Translations under genes and position numbers: made by a program | Part shown: positions 1 to 13,120 of the stretch, piece after piece | Layout of the letters: every line of letters begins with the position of its first letter | How positions within the stretch are numbered: position 1 is the stretch's first letter | The notes under the pieces: generated by a model | What the model was told of the DNA's origin: nothing | What the model saw: only the letters and a program-made list of their open reading frames with translations | Database searches by the model: none | Assembly (NCBI GenBank): GCA_034440615.1 | Contig: JAOTOM010004876.1 | Coordinates: 186,001 to 250,000 of the forward strand | Source: Ashinkailepas kermadecensis | Taxonomy: Eukaryota; Arthropoda; Thecostraca; Neolepadidae | Length of the DNA: 64,000 nucleotides | Reading direction: 5' to 3'

Positions 1-1023
1 CCGGGGCCTGTGCATTGTGTATGAGATCCCCAGTCTTGCCACGTGGGCGGCACTAGCTGATCTATTTGCAACCAAATTATGGATTCCAATCCGTTTCTTG
101 CTGCGGATTTATTATCAAGAAGCTGGGTTTCAATGTAGACCAGTACAGCTCGAGTAATTTAGGTTGGAGCATGCGGGGATCACACTGAGGCCATTTCGGG
201 CCACTCGTAATGTAGGGAACAGCTTAGGTGCCGCGCCGCGCGACCGCAGACCTCATGCAGCCGGTGTATTCCGAGAATCCCTGCGTAATCCTAAGACCTC
301 CTCTGAGTTATGCAGAATTGAACTCCAGCTGCTGTAGCACATTTTCACACGCTCTTCTGCGTCCAGCGGGCATGGGGAAGCAGGCGATACGAACCCCTGC
401 TCGTATTGTTTCGGAAATGTCATTCAAAAACATATTCAGGATGGGTCGTTGATGATCTAGGAGAAAATACTCTCCCCTTTAGGTACCGGTATTCCTCTCC
501 CGTCAATTCCTGTCAGATAATTATCCTCTTGCTCAGTAATCATCCATGCTATCCGACTGGGATATCTTCGGCACATTTTAGGAAGTTATTATGATTATCC
601 TTTGAATATTTTTTTCCGTGGTAGAGCATGGGATACCGAGTAGGGAAGATGTGGTAGGATGCGTTTTTATTTCAGATGCTACGTAGGCAGCACACTTTAT
701 AATTCCGAGTAAGAGATCGCGAAAAAATGTAATTAATTACGTGCCTTCATTTGCTCTGCAACCAAAGCCTATCAAGATTGTAGAAAAATAAGCGACGTGC
801 AACAACTGCTGGGATTCTAAATGTGATGATATTTGCTCGGTTCAGAGAATAGCTGTCCTCCGCATGTCAATAATATATTCCATAGGTCATCAAACACCTT
901 ATTATTCAATGCAAATTTTAAGTAGATACCCGGGAGACCACAGAAAACGGCAGCGAACTATTTAGCATAATTTTGTGGCGAGGAAGAGTTTTGAGTTGGA
1001 TGGTTCCTGAGCGAGACTGAGGA
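1..1023. other. Anonymous sequence
   Basis: No recognisable domain, RNA or mobile-element boundary. The short open frame at 228-452 starts on a GTG and has no family resemblance. Confidence 0.5.
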
Positions 1024-1262
1024 TGACTGACTACGAGACTGCAGCCTGCTGATTACGAGACTGAAGCCTGCTGACTACTAGACTGAAGCCCACTGACTAC
1101 GAGACTGAAGCCCACTGACTACGAGACTGAAGCCCACTGACTACGAGACTGAAGCCCACTGACTACGAGACTGAAGCCCACTGACTACGAGACTGAAGCT
1201 CACTGACTGCGATACTGAAGCCTGCTGATTACGAGACTGAAGCTCACTGACTGCAAGAGTGA
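1024..1262 (+). repeat. 22-bp tandem repeat, about 10 copies
   Basis: Unit CTGACTACGAGACTGAAGCC plus CA. The central copies are almost identical and the edges degenerate. Confidence 0.9.
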
Positions 1263-4200
1263 GGTGCACTAATTACTTCTACGACTCGTGCAGTCACCTG
1301 TCAGTCTAAGCCTAAGCAGCAATCTGAAGCAGGTAGGCACAACAATAATTGCTGTGCAGCGCCCGGTATATAAAAGTAGGTAAACGGCACGAGATGAGTA
1401 CTAGTAGTTCCGGTTGAATATTACACAGACTCCAATGTACTTTGTCTCTCAACCAATGTGTTTATTTATTGGGAGTAAACTCAATTATGCGGACTATCAT
1501 ATTTGGCACCTCGCATTGATCTAAAGTAGTGTGTGGAAGAACAGTCAGCATCCCCTCGAGAGGAGTTCTGGTGAAGCTAGTGAACCTGTATCTCATAATT
1601 CGTGCCACAATATTTTGGAAACGACCCTGAATCGCCACTGCTAAATCGAGGCAAACATCGGTGAAGCCAGTGGCAGCGCGCCCATTAAGGCACTTCAGGC
1701 CTTACCAACCTGGCTTTACTGTATTCACTCTTCACTATTCACTGCCTAGTCTGATTTTAGCGAGAAAATAATGATTGTAATGATGGTATGGACAACAGGG
1801 TTTCAGTCAAAGGGTGGCTGATCAATGGAATAGACTGCCTTCTGATGTTGTTGGGAGTTATTGGATGCATTTAAAAATTGGCTCGACAAGATTTTTAGGT
1901 TGGAGAATCTTGTTTCTGTAAGATCTAATTCGAGGTGGATGGGGTGATATTTATGCTGGTAGGTGGGTGGGTTGGTACATAGTTTCTTTAAAATTTAGGA
2001 TATAGTATTGGTTAAGATAGTTAGTATCGTTTTGTCCAGGCCTACAGTATTTTCTTTTTACAGGCTTAATCCGGATAAACGTTGACTTCACCGGTGGCTC
2101 TCATTAATTCTGAATTTCTCATTAATTCCGGTGGCTCTCATCGATACCGGACGCTCCCGACATGCTCCCACCATACACACACACACACAAATCTTCGCAC
2201 CATAACTTACGAGTAGGACGCTCGTGCGACTGAATTATTCGATTGCCGCATATTCGACTATGGGTTTGGTAATATCAAATGGTTTAACTAAAATTATGCT
2301 TTAATAAACTCCGTCTAACATCGTCTTTTGCCCACCACCAAACAACAGTTGTTGCTAATGTGAAAACAGTAATAACTGATTGAAGGTTGAAACCAATTCT
2401 CATTAATATTAAATGCTGCATGAATGCCGTTTTTAGTTCATATCTGAAATGTTTCGGTTCAAGCCAAGAATGACTGGGAAGGATCTAAAATGACCTGACG
2501 GGGAGAGCTTTGCTGCTGTAAAACCGCCTAGTGGTGATATAGGAAAGCTTGAATTAGTTGATGGATGCTAAATAGAATAATCCTGTCAGCAATTACATCA
2601 ACGATTACAAAATATTTCCCCACTCACCCCAATGGATGGCTTTAGCTGGAAAATTGAGTGAAATATTCAGAGCAGATCCCATACTTCTGGCCTCCTCACT
2701 AAATGAACATAAATTTATTCGACCACCGCAGCAAGAGCTTCCATTAACCTGATAGCCTCAGTTTTGCTTCAGTGAACTCGACATCCGCCCCACCTACACA
2801 CACAAACACAGTCGTCTCAAAGACCCTCCATGCCTGCCGGAGACCGTGTATTCCACCCTCTCAATCCAACCAACTAGTTCTCGATGTTATTTTTTACCGG
2901 ACACTAAATCAGGTACATATTTTGGTTTGTTTGGCATCAATTCAGGCAGCTTCAGTTATGCTTCTCTATTAAACTAAACACTGGTTTAGAACCCGATATT
3001 TGTAACATAAGACATATTTATATGTTTTAGTGGAGATATTAGACACATCTCCATCGGAAAGAGATGTCGGCACCTTTGTACATTCTTGTCTTTGTTTTAG
3101 TTGCAATCAATTGAGATCCCAGTCTGCAACGAGTTGTGTTCCACACAAATGACCTCCGTTGATTCTGTGTATTAAATTTGGAAGAAAACTGGCAATCTAG
3201 GTGGTTTTCCGGTCCGCGAGATACACAAGCTGCAATGCGGTTTTGCTTGTGTTTGGATTTGGATTAATTGAAAGGTAAATATTTGGTCGGACTGAAGATA
3301 TTTATACATTTCTGGCATATATGAACTCATTATTGCTGCAAATATGTATGCTGAACATCACACGGCTTCCACAGCATACACACGAGTAAAGGATGTTTCC
3401 CTCGCCATTGAAAATCGTCCCTGCAAACCTACAGAGGTTACTCAGACGTGATGCGTAATTTTTTAATGTGTCTCGCTACACTAGTCCCAGAGCGCTATGC
3501 CATTCCCATGGCTCTCTAGCAGCTCCGAGACCCTCGCAACAGTTCTAAAGCACATAGTAGCAATGAACATCGTAGGGTTCAGGAACTCGAACAGTCTATC
3601 GCCCCCCCCCCCCCCCCCCTCACAAGGTCATCTGAAAATAGCAGGGCTCTTCGGCAGTTCCAAACATACAGGACCGGGCCTCCAGGGCCGTCCAGGGCTC
3701 TCTGCCAGTTCCGCGGTCGATTGTTGGTCTCATGGCCCCTTGCCACCCCATGACCTCTTTTGGAAGAACCAAAACTCTCTGATAGTTCCGGAACATTGTA
3801 AAATCCTATGTCTTCGTGGCAACCCGTGATTTATATGGGAATGTTAAGCCCTGTGGCATTGCCAGGGCTCTCCGATGATCATTGATCCTTGCATCACTAC
3901 TAGGGTCGGCTGGTATTCCCATAACGTAACCCTAGTGTCAGGTCCCTCTGGCAGGTCAAGGCCGCTGTGACGATCTCACAACCTTTTCGCTGTCCCATAT
4001 TTACGTATGTACTCACCTATGACACCTTCAGCCATCGCTTCAGAATCACATTCCTTAATATCGCAGAACCTAATATGGTCTTTTCCTGCAGAAAATATTC
4101 GGAGGGAAAATAGACTCCCCAAGCCTCCTCAGTCAATTATTTTGCATGTGCCGTCCTTGTGAACTCGCGCCAACAGCTGTTGGCTGTGCCACTTGCACGA

Positions 4201-5691
4201 ACTGAAACCCTTCGTTCAGATTTTCTGTGCCGGCATCGTGTTGTCCAATTGTCGCATCGTATTGTCCATCGATACATACTTATGATGTGTCATAAACGTT
4301 GACTTCACCTGTTAGTGGAGCCTGACTGCTGCTGATCTATGCAAGTTAGCATAAACATAAGCAAAGATTTCCTTGGAAAGGTGAGGATCTCCTAAGTCTG
4401 GATTGAAAAATTCCGCTTCCAGCATAGCAATGCCAACTCGTAATATAATAATGGAAAAATTGAATCTTAGGCTGCGCATCTACTGCATAGATCATCTAAT
4501 AATTTTCATTGAGCAGGAGCGGATCCAAGGGACACGTGAGGTATGTGTCACCTCCACCTCATGCAGATACGGGCGCCACACTCACTGGAAAAGGGCGCTC
4601 CTCCAGTATGCTTGAGTATACTCCCTCCCGTCCTCCAGAACGTTGTTCATGATGATTCGAGGACATAATTTTCATGCACCAAAATTCCAGTGTTTTTTTT
4701 CATAAATGGCCCTGTACTACTCAGTCTTAACCCTCTCGGGGTCATTATGCACCCTCCCCCATAAGGTTTTCCGCGGATGGCGAAAAACGGCGCACGGCAG
4801 CGCGCCGAAATTTGGCACACCTATTTCCACGTCGATTTGGCATGTTGTGTGGACAAGTTGAGGTCAGGTCATCTACGGTCAACGAGTTATTCAAGGTCAA
4901 GTGAGGTCACTTCCAAAACAATTTAACCAGTCGTCACGCTTTAATGGATCAAGATATTTGAATGAAACTTACAGCGTTTGCTTATCCTTAGGGATATAGT
5001 AAAACGCACCAGAGGAATTTGTGATTTTTTTTCGTTTTGATGACGTAGCAGTTTTGCTTTTTTTGCTAAAATCGAAGATTCTGGCTAAAGTAAGCATTTT
5101 TATGAGGGAAAGTTGACTTAAAACAACGCTTCGCGGTCCGTTCTATCCATTATAAAAAATATCAAGAAAATAGAAAACATTACTTTTCTGATTCCGAATA
5201 AGTTTTGCTTTTAAAATCTCCCCCAAAATGAACTCCCCAAAGCCAAAAACATGAGGTCGGTCGTTATTAAATAGACCCACTTAGTGACGTCAATTTTGTG
5301 AATCAAATTTCGGGGGTGTCTTCGGACCCTGCTCGTCGAGTGCTTTCCGATGACACCACTTTCGTTTTCGTGCAAGGCTTAGTTTGAAAATTAGAGGATG
5401 GGTATATATGACCCCCCCCCCCCCGAGACGAGGGGGTGAGGGATGTGGGGATCCGACCGGAAAGATGGGGCGGGTTAAGACCCCAAACTTCCAAGGACGA
5501 CATGACAAGTATCTGATACTCGACCAACCTGAAGACCACCTGGCAGTCGCATTGCTCTCTGGCAAAGTCGGCACCCGTACATTACCTTGTATACAAATAT
5601 AAGTAATTCGCTAGTCGCCAGGCAAAGCAGTCATATCTGAGCTAGCGACAGACACCCGAATGCTGCTGTTTACAAACACAATCAGGTATCT
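1263..5691. other. Anonymous sequence with a poly-C tract and short AC repeats
   Basis: No protein domain recognised. 4730-5290 has GGTCA-rich, transposon-like texture but no ends were found. Confidence 0.45.
3602..3619 (+). repeat. Poly-C tract (18 C)
   Basis: An uninterrupted run of C. A similar 13-C run is at 5412-5424. Confidence 0.9.
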
Positions 5692-5819
5692 GCAGACGAC
5701 GATCCGCTTCATCACATACCAGGTACGTTGCTAACGTTCTGCCGGTTCTGGCCCGGCAGACGACGATCCGCTTCATCCCGCACCAGGTACGTTGCTAACG
5801 TTCTGCCGGTTCGGGCCCG
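5692..5819 (+). repeat. 64-bp direct duplication
   Basis: GCAGACGACGATCCGCTTCA begins each copy (5692 and 5756); the two copies are nearly identical. Confidence 0.85.
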
Positions 5820-7111
5820 GACATTGGCGAAGTGTTTTCAGAAGAGAATAAGAGGCCTTCCTTCTGGAGAGGGCACGTTCTGCTGTACCCCTCGCCTGCC
5901 AGGTGCCGGTGAATGTGAAATACTAAAAGTGTATGGATTAAGAATGAGGTTCGAGAGGTAGCAGGTATTAGGGGATTACGGCCCCTGGAATTTGGGATCC
6001 GAACCATTACTCCTGTTGGTGTCGAATATAAATAACTCACTTAAGGTTAGTTTCCTAGACCGCCCCCGGATCCTCAATATTTTGAACATACCTGCGCTCT
6101 CCAAATGCACAGGGGCATTGATGACGGTCTTGAGCCTCGGTATAAGGGCATACTCCTTCATTTCAGTTTAGAAGTGTGAAGAAAAAAAATATATCATTGA
6201 GCGAGGAACGAAGGAAAAGCACCAAATCTGCGAACGTCTCAATAGGTGTATGGTGGCGTAGCCTGGGGACGTCCAGGTGCACGCCTAGATGTCAGGTTAT
6301 TTCAGGTAAGTTGTGTGTTTCAATGGCAATATTTCTCAATCTCCACGCAGTCAGCCGGGTCGACATACCAGTAGTAGGGCGACGCATATTTCAGTAAAAT
6401 TGGTAACTCGATTTACGAACGATGCAGTCTGTGTGTAGCTCTGAGTGAATCTGCACATAACTGCAATTACAGCAGATGGAGGCCTATTTCCCATGAGGCC
6501 CATTGCATTAGAGCAGGTGACGCTCCAGTTTTGGCTGCGTCGACACGGAGCCTGGGAGCAAATCCGGCACTGCCGCAGGGCATGGCATCCAGTGTGAACA
6601 GTAGTCATGGATCCTGCGCTCCGACACGCCCAGATGTCGGATGAAGGTTCGAGGGTTGTCGTGCCAATGAAGGCAACGCCCTCGATAATTCCTGGTTTCA
6701 CGTTTTTGGGCATTGCCACCATAAGCGAAGAATCTGCAAATGGTGAGACTATCGGCTGGGGGTATTCGGCCGGCTGTGCTGGCTGGAAGGGCGTCCTGCA
6801 CCGACCTTTTATCAGTCGGCAACAGCTCCGTCAGATCAAAACGGCTCAGTGGATCATCATGGCTTTTAGCTTTATTAATTCCGTGAAACTTTCACGGTAG
6901 AGCATCACACATATTTATACCAGACACACGAGTTATACCTGGCATTGATTCGATCAATTATTCCCTCGATTTCTGGCCATTAGCTAACCCTTGCAGAAAA
7001 ACCGTTCTTCATGTCTGAAGAAGGGCCACGTCCGAAATATATTAGACCAGTTTGTGCTTATATTTTACTTAATATGAGTATTTGGCTACTTTTTATATTT
7101 TACTTTACGTC
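5820..7111. other. Anonymous sequence
   Basis: Several short frames on both strands, none with a recognisable motif. Confidence 0.45.
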
Positions 7112-7331
7112 TTTACTTCAACAATGCTCAGTGCTCTCTATTATTAGATAACCCTTACACCATGCCGTTGGCTGTAATCTTCACTTCAACAATGCTCAGT
7201 GCTGCTCTCCGCGACATTATTAGATAACCCTTACACCATGCCGTTGGCTGTAATCTTCACTTCAGCAATGCTCAGTGCTGCTCTCCGCGACATTATTAGG
7301 TAACCCTTACACCATGCCGTTGGCTGTAATC
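7112..7331 (+). repeat. 76-bp tandem repeat, 3 copies
   Basis: Copies share ATTAGATAACCCTTACACCA and TGCCGTTGGCTGTAATC. The first copy lacks about 8 bp and the last diverges at its end. Confidence 0.88.
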
Positions 7332-8443
7332 GCATTGCCACATCCATGCCTATGAAGGTACTATTTATAGTCATATTCAGCAAGCCATGCCCCACCTGCA
7401 GCTACATTCCTACCATGGAAGATAAGGTGCTTATGTGAGCATTCATGGAGTATTTGAGCCTTCTCATTTATGAAAGCAAATAAGGTCATGGATATTGCAA
7501 TACGCCTACCTAAAAGAGGCTGGCCTCAGGACAATGACACGAATGTATTACAGTATATTTGATTAGATAGTCTTCATGGAAATGTAGAACTTGTTAATAT
7601 GACAAAGAGGGAAGGTAAAATGCTACACGAAAGCCGGTCTGTGGATGCATGTGCGTGAATGGCGCATCTCAGCTCTGTCGCACGAATGGAGTGAAGAAAA
7701 AAGAAAACTGCTAGCTTATAAGCATATCAGGCAAAACAATCAGGAATGGGCTACTTGCATCAGAGTTGTTGTTCTGGAGGAAACCAATATCTTGGCTTCG
7801 CTACGATATATCTGATTAAACCTATAAAATTATATAAGTGGCAGCTACCTGACGCTAACAAAAGGCTTTCCGTAGAAGTCCGTATAAAATGCCTAATATA
7901 TGGGGATATGGGAGTGACGGGGGAGTAGTGTCTATGACAGTAACTTCACGTTTTCGCTTCAGTATCTGAACAAGAATATATGTATATTGTGTTATGTTTG
8001 CATACTAATACAATTGCTTCCAGGCATGTTATTTTTTTCCATAGCTTCATGACTAAGTATCGCTGAAGTTCTGTTCTTGTAATACGTTGTGATAAAATAC
8101 AGATAAATGTGCAATTCAACTTCTTCGAAAAATACTGCCATTTTAGTGCCTGCCAGTGCAGAGAGGCGAGCTCGGGTCTTCCCACGCTGAATTACAATGT
8201 GATAACCAGCATACGGTGGCAGACACATGCGAAATATGGAGAATATTTGCCCCTGGTTGGACCAGGAAACAAGTCACAAACACATCTATTTTGGTGCTCA
8301 GCTGTTGTAGGTCACGCTGTTTGTGAACAAAATGAGTCTGCAGCTATATGTGAACCGACATTTATAGCATCACTTCGAAACACTGTTAAGACTCAGGCAT
8401 TTTCTGTGAGTTCCGATTGCAAGTCTTGCCACCGAGTTAAGTC
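7332..8443. other. Anonymous AT-rich sequence
   Basis: Nothing recognised. The frame 8109-8627 runs into the 43-bp minisatellite and is not supported. Confidence 0.45.
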
Positions 8444-9045
8444 GTCCGGCCTGGTGGTGCGCTCAGTACATGCACAGTCAGCTATCGTCCGGCCTGGTGG
8501 TGCGCTCAGTACATGCACAGTTAGCTATCCTCCCGCCTGGGGGCAAACTGCGGCCTGGTGGTGCGCTCAGTACATGCCAGTCAGCTATCGTCCGGCCTGG
8601 TGGTGCGCTCAGTACATGCACAGTTAGCTATCGTCCGGCATGGTGGTGCGCTCAGTATATGCACAGTTAGCTATCGTCCGGCCTGGTGGTGCGCTCAGTA
8701 CATGCCCAGTCAGCTATCGTCCGGCCTGGTGGTGCGCTCAGTACATGCACAGTCAGCTATCGTCCGGCCTGGTGGTGCGCTCAGTACATGCACAGTTAGC
8801 TTTTCTCCTGGTGGTGAAAATATTATGTCCGGCCTGGTGGTGCGCTCAGTACATGCCAGTCAGCTATGTCAGCCTATCGTCCGGCCTGGTGGTGCGCTCA
8901 GTACATGCACAGTCAGCTATCGTCCGGCCTGGTGGTGCGCTCAGTACATGCACAGTCAGCTATCGTCCGGCCTGGTGGTGCGCTCAGTACATGCACGGTC
9001 AGCTATCGTCCGGCCTGGTGGTGCGCTCAGTACCACAGTCAGCAT
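8444..9045 (+). repeat. 43-bp minisatellite, about 13 copies
   Basis: Unit contains GTCCGGCCTGGTGGTGCGCT and CAGTACATGCACAGT, with two degenerate interruptions (8530-8550, 8805-8825). 43 is not divisible by three, so the translation cycles through all frames without stops; no protein is inferred. Confidence 0.95.
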
Positions 9046-9819
9046 AGCCAGTTCGGTTGATCATGGACAATGGTATCGTGGAGCCACCCAATCCCTGGGC
9101 TGATCTAGGGGGCATGCGGTTGGACGGCCCTACCCCTCCCTGAGGAAATCCGAAGGGTTTGATTTTCAAGGGGCCCACGTTTGACCTCCGAACGTAAATA
9201 TGAACGAGAGTGAAGATAGAAAACAGCGGATAGAAGGCAGGCAGGAGCCCATTGTGGTGAGGTACAAGTAAGCTTACACTTTTTACATATCATGGATGCG
9301 ATACCATGTGGTTTCTCAGCTTTCCACATGCTGCAGATAACTACAGGCTTGTGAAGTCGGCAGGCGAGCGGCAACCTCACCACATTCCACACGATCTGAT
9401 TCAAATCAAGGTTGTTTGTACAAAGTCATCTCAGTCCAAAAATAAGCATGTCTTAAGATCTCGTTTATTTTTTTACCGCTTACTATGAACAAGAATAACT
9501 GTAGCAATATAATATAGCATCAATAACTATAAACAGCAACAAGCAGGACGATTGAGATGAAGGGAACGGTATGCATAAAGTATTTAATTGCCGTCTCGAA
9601 ATTCAACTGGTAGGCTGCAGGATGCAGCACCAGGCTGCATTAAGCGTGCCGAATATTATACCTATATGTCACCTATGCTGTTATTATTCACCTGCTGCAT
9701 ACACCGGTATAATACTCCTGTGCTACATACACCTGTATGCTGTTTCCGTACATAGCAGATGTAAATTATGTGGTACCTTTAAATCGCATCATCGTGTCTC
9801 AACGTTCCCTGCGTGTGCC

Positions 9820-9860
9820 ACAGCTCGCAACATTTCTGTGCCACAGCTCGCAACATTTCC
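9820..9860 (+). repeat. 22-bp direct duplication
   Basis: GTGCCACAGCTCGCAACATT occurs twice in tandem. Confidence 0.8.
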
Positions 9861-12600
9861 GCGTCAATCCCCCTGCCTGGGTAGACTGTGCCGCAATACA
9901 TTTATGTACCGCGGGACAGTATAGCAGCGCAGGCACGACGAATTTCCACGAGGCGGACTGAGTGATGAAGCATGAGCAGCTGCTGCTTTCGCCAGTGCAG
10001 CTGGCAGCTATAGCTGCCATGACCGGCGGAGATCTCGTCCAAGCCTTGGGATCCACAATTCGCTTTGAGTAAAAATTAGTTGCACCCCGCGTGCTTTATG
10101 CGAAGTTTGTTTTGGTGAGGTTTAGCGCTGCTTTCAGCATGATGAATTTATGATTATATAAATAATTAATCTTATGCTCATGATATTTCAGATCTATGAA
10201 CACAAGAATTCACAACATGACTGAATATATTTTGACCATGGATCATTATCAACAGTCAACTGTTGACAATGACTCACAGTCAACGCATGTTGTTGCCGTC
10301 CTTATCTATAGTAGTGGAGGACAACAGCTGAGTCGGAGGCACATGGCTGCAGTCATTGCTATTTGAGACTTCCTATTTACCAAGGTAAGCACAAAGCACT
10401 TGCCAGCTGTACTGTGTGTTTCAAATACTTATTCGTTTGAGACATGACATGACGTGTAAGCACACTTAGTTGGTAAAAGAAACAAAAGCTGCACGATTAT
10501 TATATTGTATTAACGGCTGTGATATAATAATAAATGCATAATATAATATAATAATGTTTAGTACAACGGCTCAAATACATGCACGTTTGGAGCATGCCAT
10601 GGCGTGTAAGTACACTTAGCTGGAATTAGAAACAATTCAATAGTTGTGGAGCTAAACGTGATGTTAAATAATGGTCGCATGAGCAATAAGTAGCTTCCGC
10701 ACAAACCGTCCATGTTCTATACAAAATGCACCTGTGGAATATCGGATCAAATCCGATCAGGGTTCTAGATGAATTCCATTTAGTTAATGCAGATAGTGCC
10801 GCGGAATTAAAAGTAAGATAATTGAGTGGTAGACAGTCACGAAGAAGTGTCTTCATGGAAACGCGGTATTGTGTTTAACTGTGTTTGAAGTCAACACATT
10901 CTTCGGCAACGTGGAGGGACATGCAATATTGTGTTTCCTGCATCAATCACGCAAATGATAAGACTTCGCAGCGAAGTTTTTCTCACAACTTCGGCACAAT
11001 TGGTAGCTAGAATGTTTTCCCTGGGTGTGCGCGTGTTTTGTTTCCCCTGGGTGTGTGCGTGTTTTTTTTTCATGCGCCACTGGCAAGGGAATTCGTAAGC
11101 CCATTTGGCGCCGGATCAGTCCACGGCATTCAAACTGATCTACTTGAGATAATTAGGTAAAATAAAGTGCAGTAATGCTCTAAATGATAAAGTCATGACA
11201 TTGTGGAGACCACTGAGTCCAATTTTGATCTGAAAAGTCATAGTGTTTTATTATAATGGCCATGAATCTCTTGTTTGGCTTTAGAAGATCTAGAACACAA
11301 GTTGATTCGAAGCATTATAAACAATGATTTAGATATGGTTATTAAGACAGGATATGGTTATTCAAATCCCTGAGCGTTTAAAAAGCACCGATTGAATTGG
11401 ACAAAAACACACTACCTATGCGTAATGCTTAGAAGCCGAATCAGATGATGCAGTTCTTATTTCGGCGATTTTATATATTTTACTCCGAAATGTTATACAT
11501 TACGCTGCCAATACGTGCCGTTCATCACTGCTCCATACCTGCCAACGTTATCCCACACGCAGCCAGAGTGACAACCTCTCCAACATCACAACCGGCTTCC
11601 TTTCCCAGACCAGATACGCTATCTAGCATATAGCTATATGGTATGGTGTGCCTAATGAATGAAGCAGCACATTGTCTGAATTATGGCGAGTAATCACTAT
11701 GGACACCAGTGTTCGAAACGGGCCAAATTTTCTGACCCCATCCCGTCCCATATCCATACTCATAAGGCCCGGGTCAAGATAACGAGACAATAGGTACTCC
11801 AAAGTTCGCAAATCTAGTATATTTGGTTTAAGCTAGATGAGACGAACTTCACGTGACGTCATTTACCAGAAGTGGCTTTTTATATTCCAGAATGCTGCTG
11901 AATTATATTCCAGTTTTGGAGTATCCTAATAAATCTACTGCATATGATGCTTTTCATTTAACACTATTATGGCGCCTTTCCACACGCACAATTTGTTTCC
12001 TGGCCGTTTGAAAACATATTGATTGAAGCTTCAAGGTTTTATTGTTTCTTTTTCTTCCGGTGATAGTGGCTTTGAAGCGAAAGGCTAAGTATTAACTTAA
12101 CGAAAGGCTGGGTAAATTAACTTAGCAAAATTTGGACATATTTCATATTGTTGGAGACTATACATTTCACGCAATCAATGTTAACTTTCCGTTTCGGCTC
12201 GAATCTGGTGATTAATGCCAACTTGGCATGTGCATTGGCCTCGTATCAAATATCATGTTTTCCTGTTATGCTATATGTAGTGATGTACATAATGTGCCAC
12301 ACACCAACTCGTGCACAATTTGGTGATTGCTTGCCTATTGCATCCCAACTGGGTAATAGTTACTAGAGAAGCAAGGCTGAATATATCTCCTAACGAGGGT
12401 TGTCCAGGTCCTTATTTTCAGGGTAAATTTGCAGGTACTTTTTGAATTTTTGTCATTTTTCCAATGCAGTATTCATGAATGCGGTTTACATGTGACCACT
12501 CAGACCACTCTCATGATTGGGCAATTTTAGGGTTTGGTATTGCAGTTTAAGAGTGTTCACGAGATACATATTACACACTTTTACCTAGGTAAAGCTAAAA

Positions 12601-12620
12601 TTAGGTTAGGTTAAATTAGG
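12601..12620 (+). repeat. Short TTAGG run
   Basis: TTAGGTTAGGTT followed by AAATTAGG; matches the arthropod telomere unit, but only two to three copies. A CCTAA run of three copies is at 14503-14517. Confidence 0.5.
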
Positions 12621-12932
12621 TGTTCTTTAACTTGGCAAATTTTTGAGTGATTTTTGAAATTTTGTAAACCCGTTTTTATTCTTTTCTGAAAAAGGCTAGA
12701 CTAGGTTGGCTATGTGCTTTGCTAGATGAGGAATTTACACCTATACATGCAGAATATTTACATTTTAGTTGAGTTCGCAGTTCCAGAATATACAAAAATG
12801 GTAAAAGCATGTTGCCACGTGATTAAGATGATGTGACCATTAGTTTTCAACATAAATGCATAACTTTCCAATTGGGAAGCAAATTAATGCCAAAAACAGG
12901 CTTAATAATAAATAAATAAATGCATGCATATG

Positions 12933-12933
<1 letters not shown>

Positions 12934-13026
<93 letters not shown>

Positions 13027-13034
13027 ATATATAT

Positions 13035-13118
<84 letters not shown>
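12934..13118 (+). repeat. (TA)n microsatellite, interrupted once
   Basis: About 185 bp of TA repeat with a GTGTA...ACTTTA interruption near 13022-13039. Confidence 0.97.

Positions 13119-13120
<2 letters not shown>

Larger units (their letters stand above)
9046..12933. other. Anonymous sequence with one 22-bp duplication and a short TTAGG run
   Basis: No conserved coding motif or mobile-element termini seen. Confidence 0.45.

Noticed and set aside
1024..1262. CRISPR-like array
   Set aside because: Units are contiguous 22-bp tandem repeats without unique spacers, in eukaryotic context.
12601..12620. Interstitial telomere
   Set aside because: Only two to three TTAGG copies; could be chance. 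Used only as weak support for arthropod origin.
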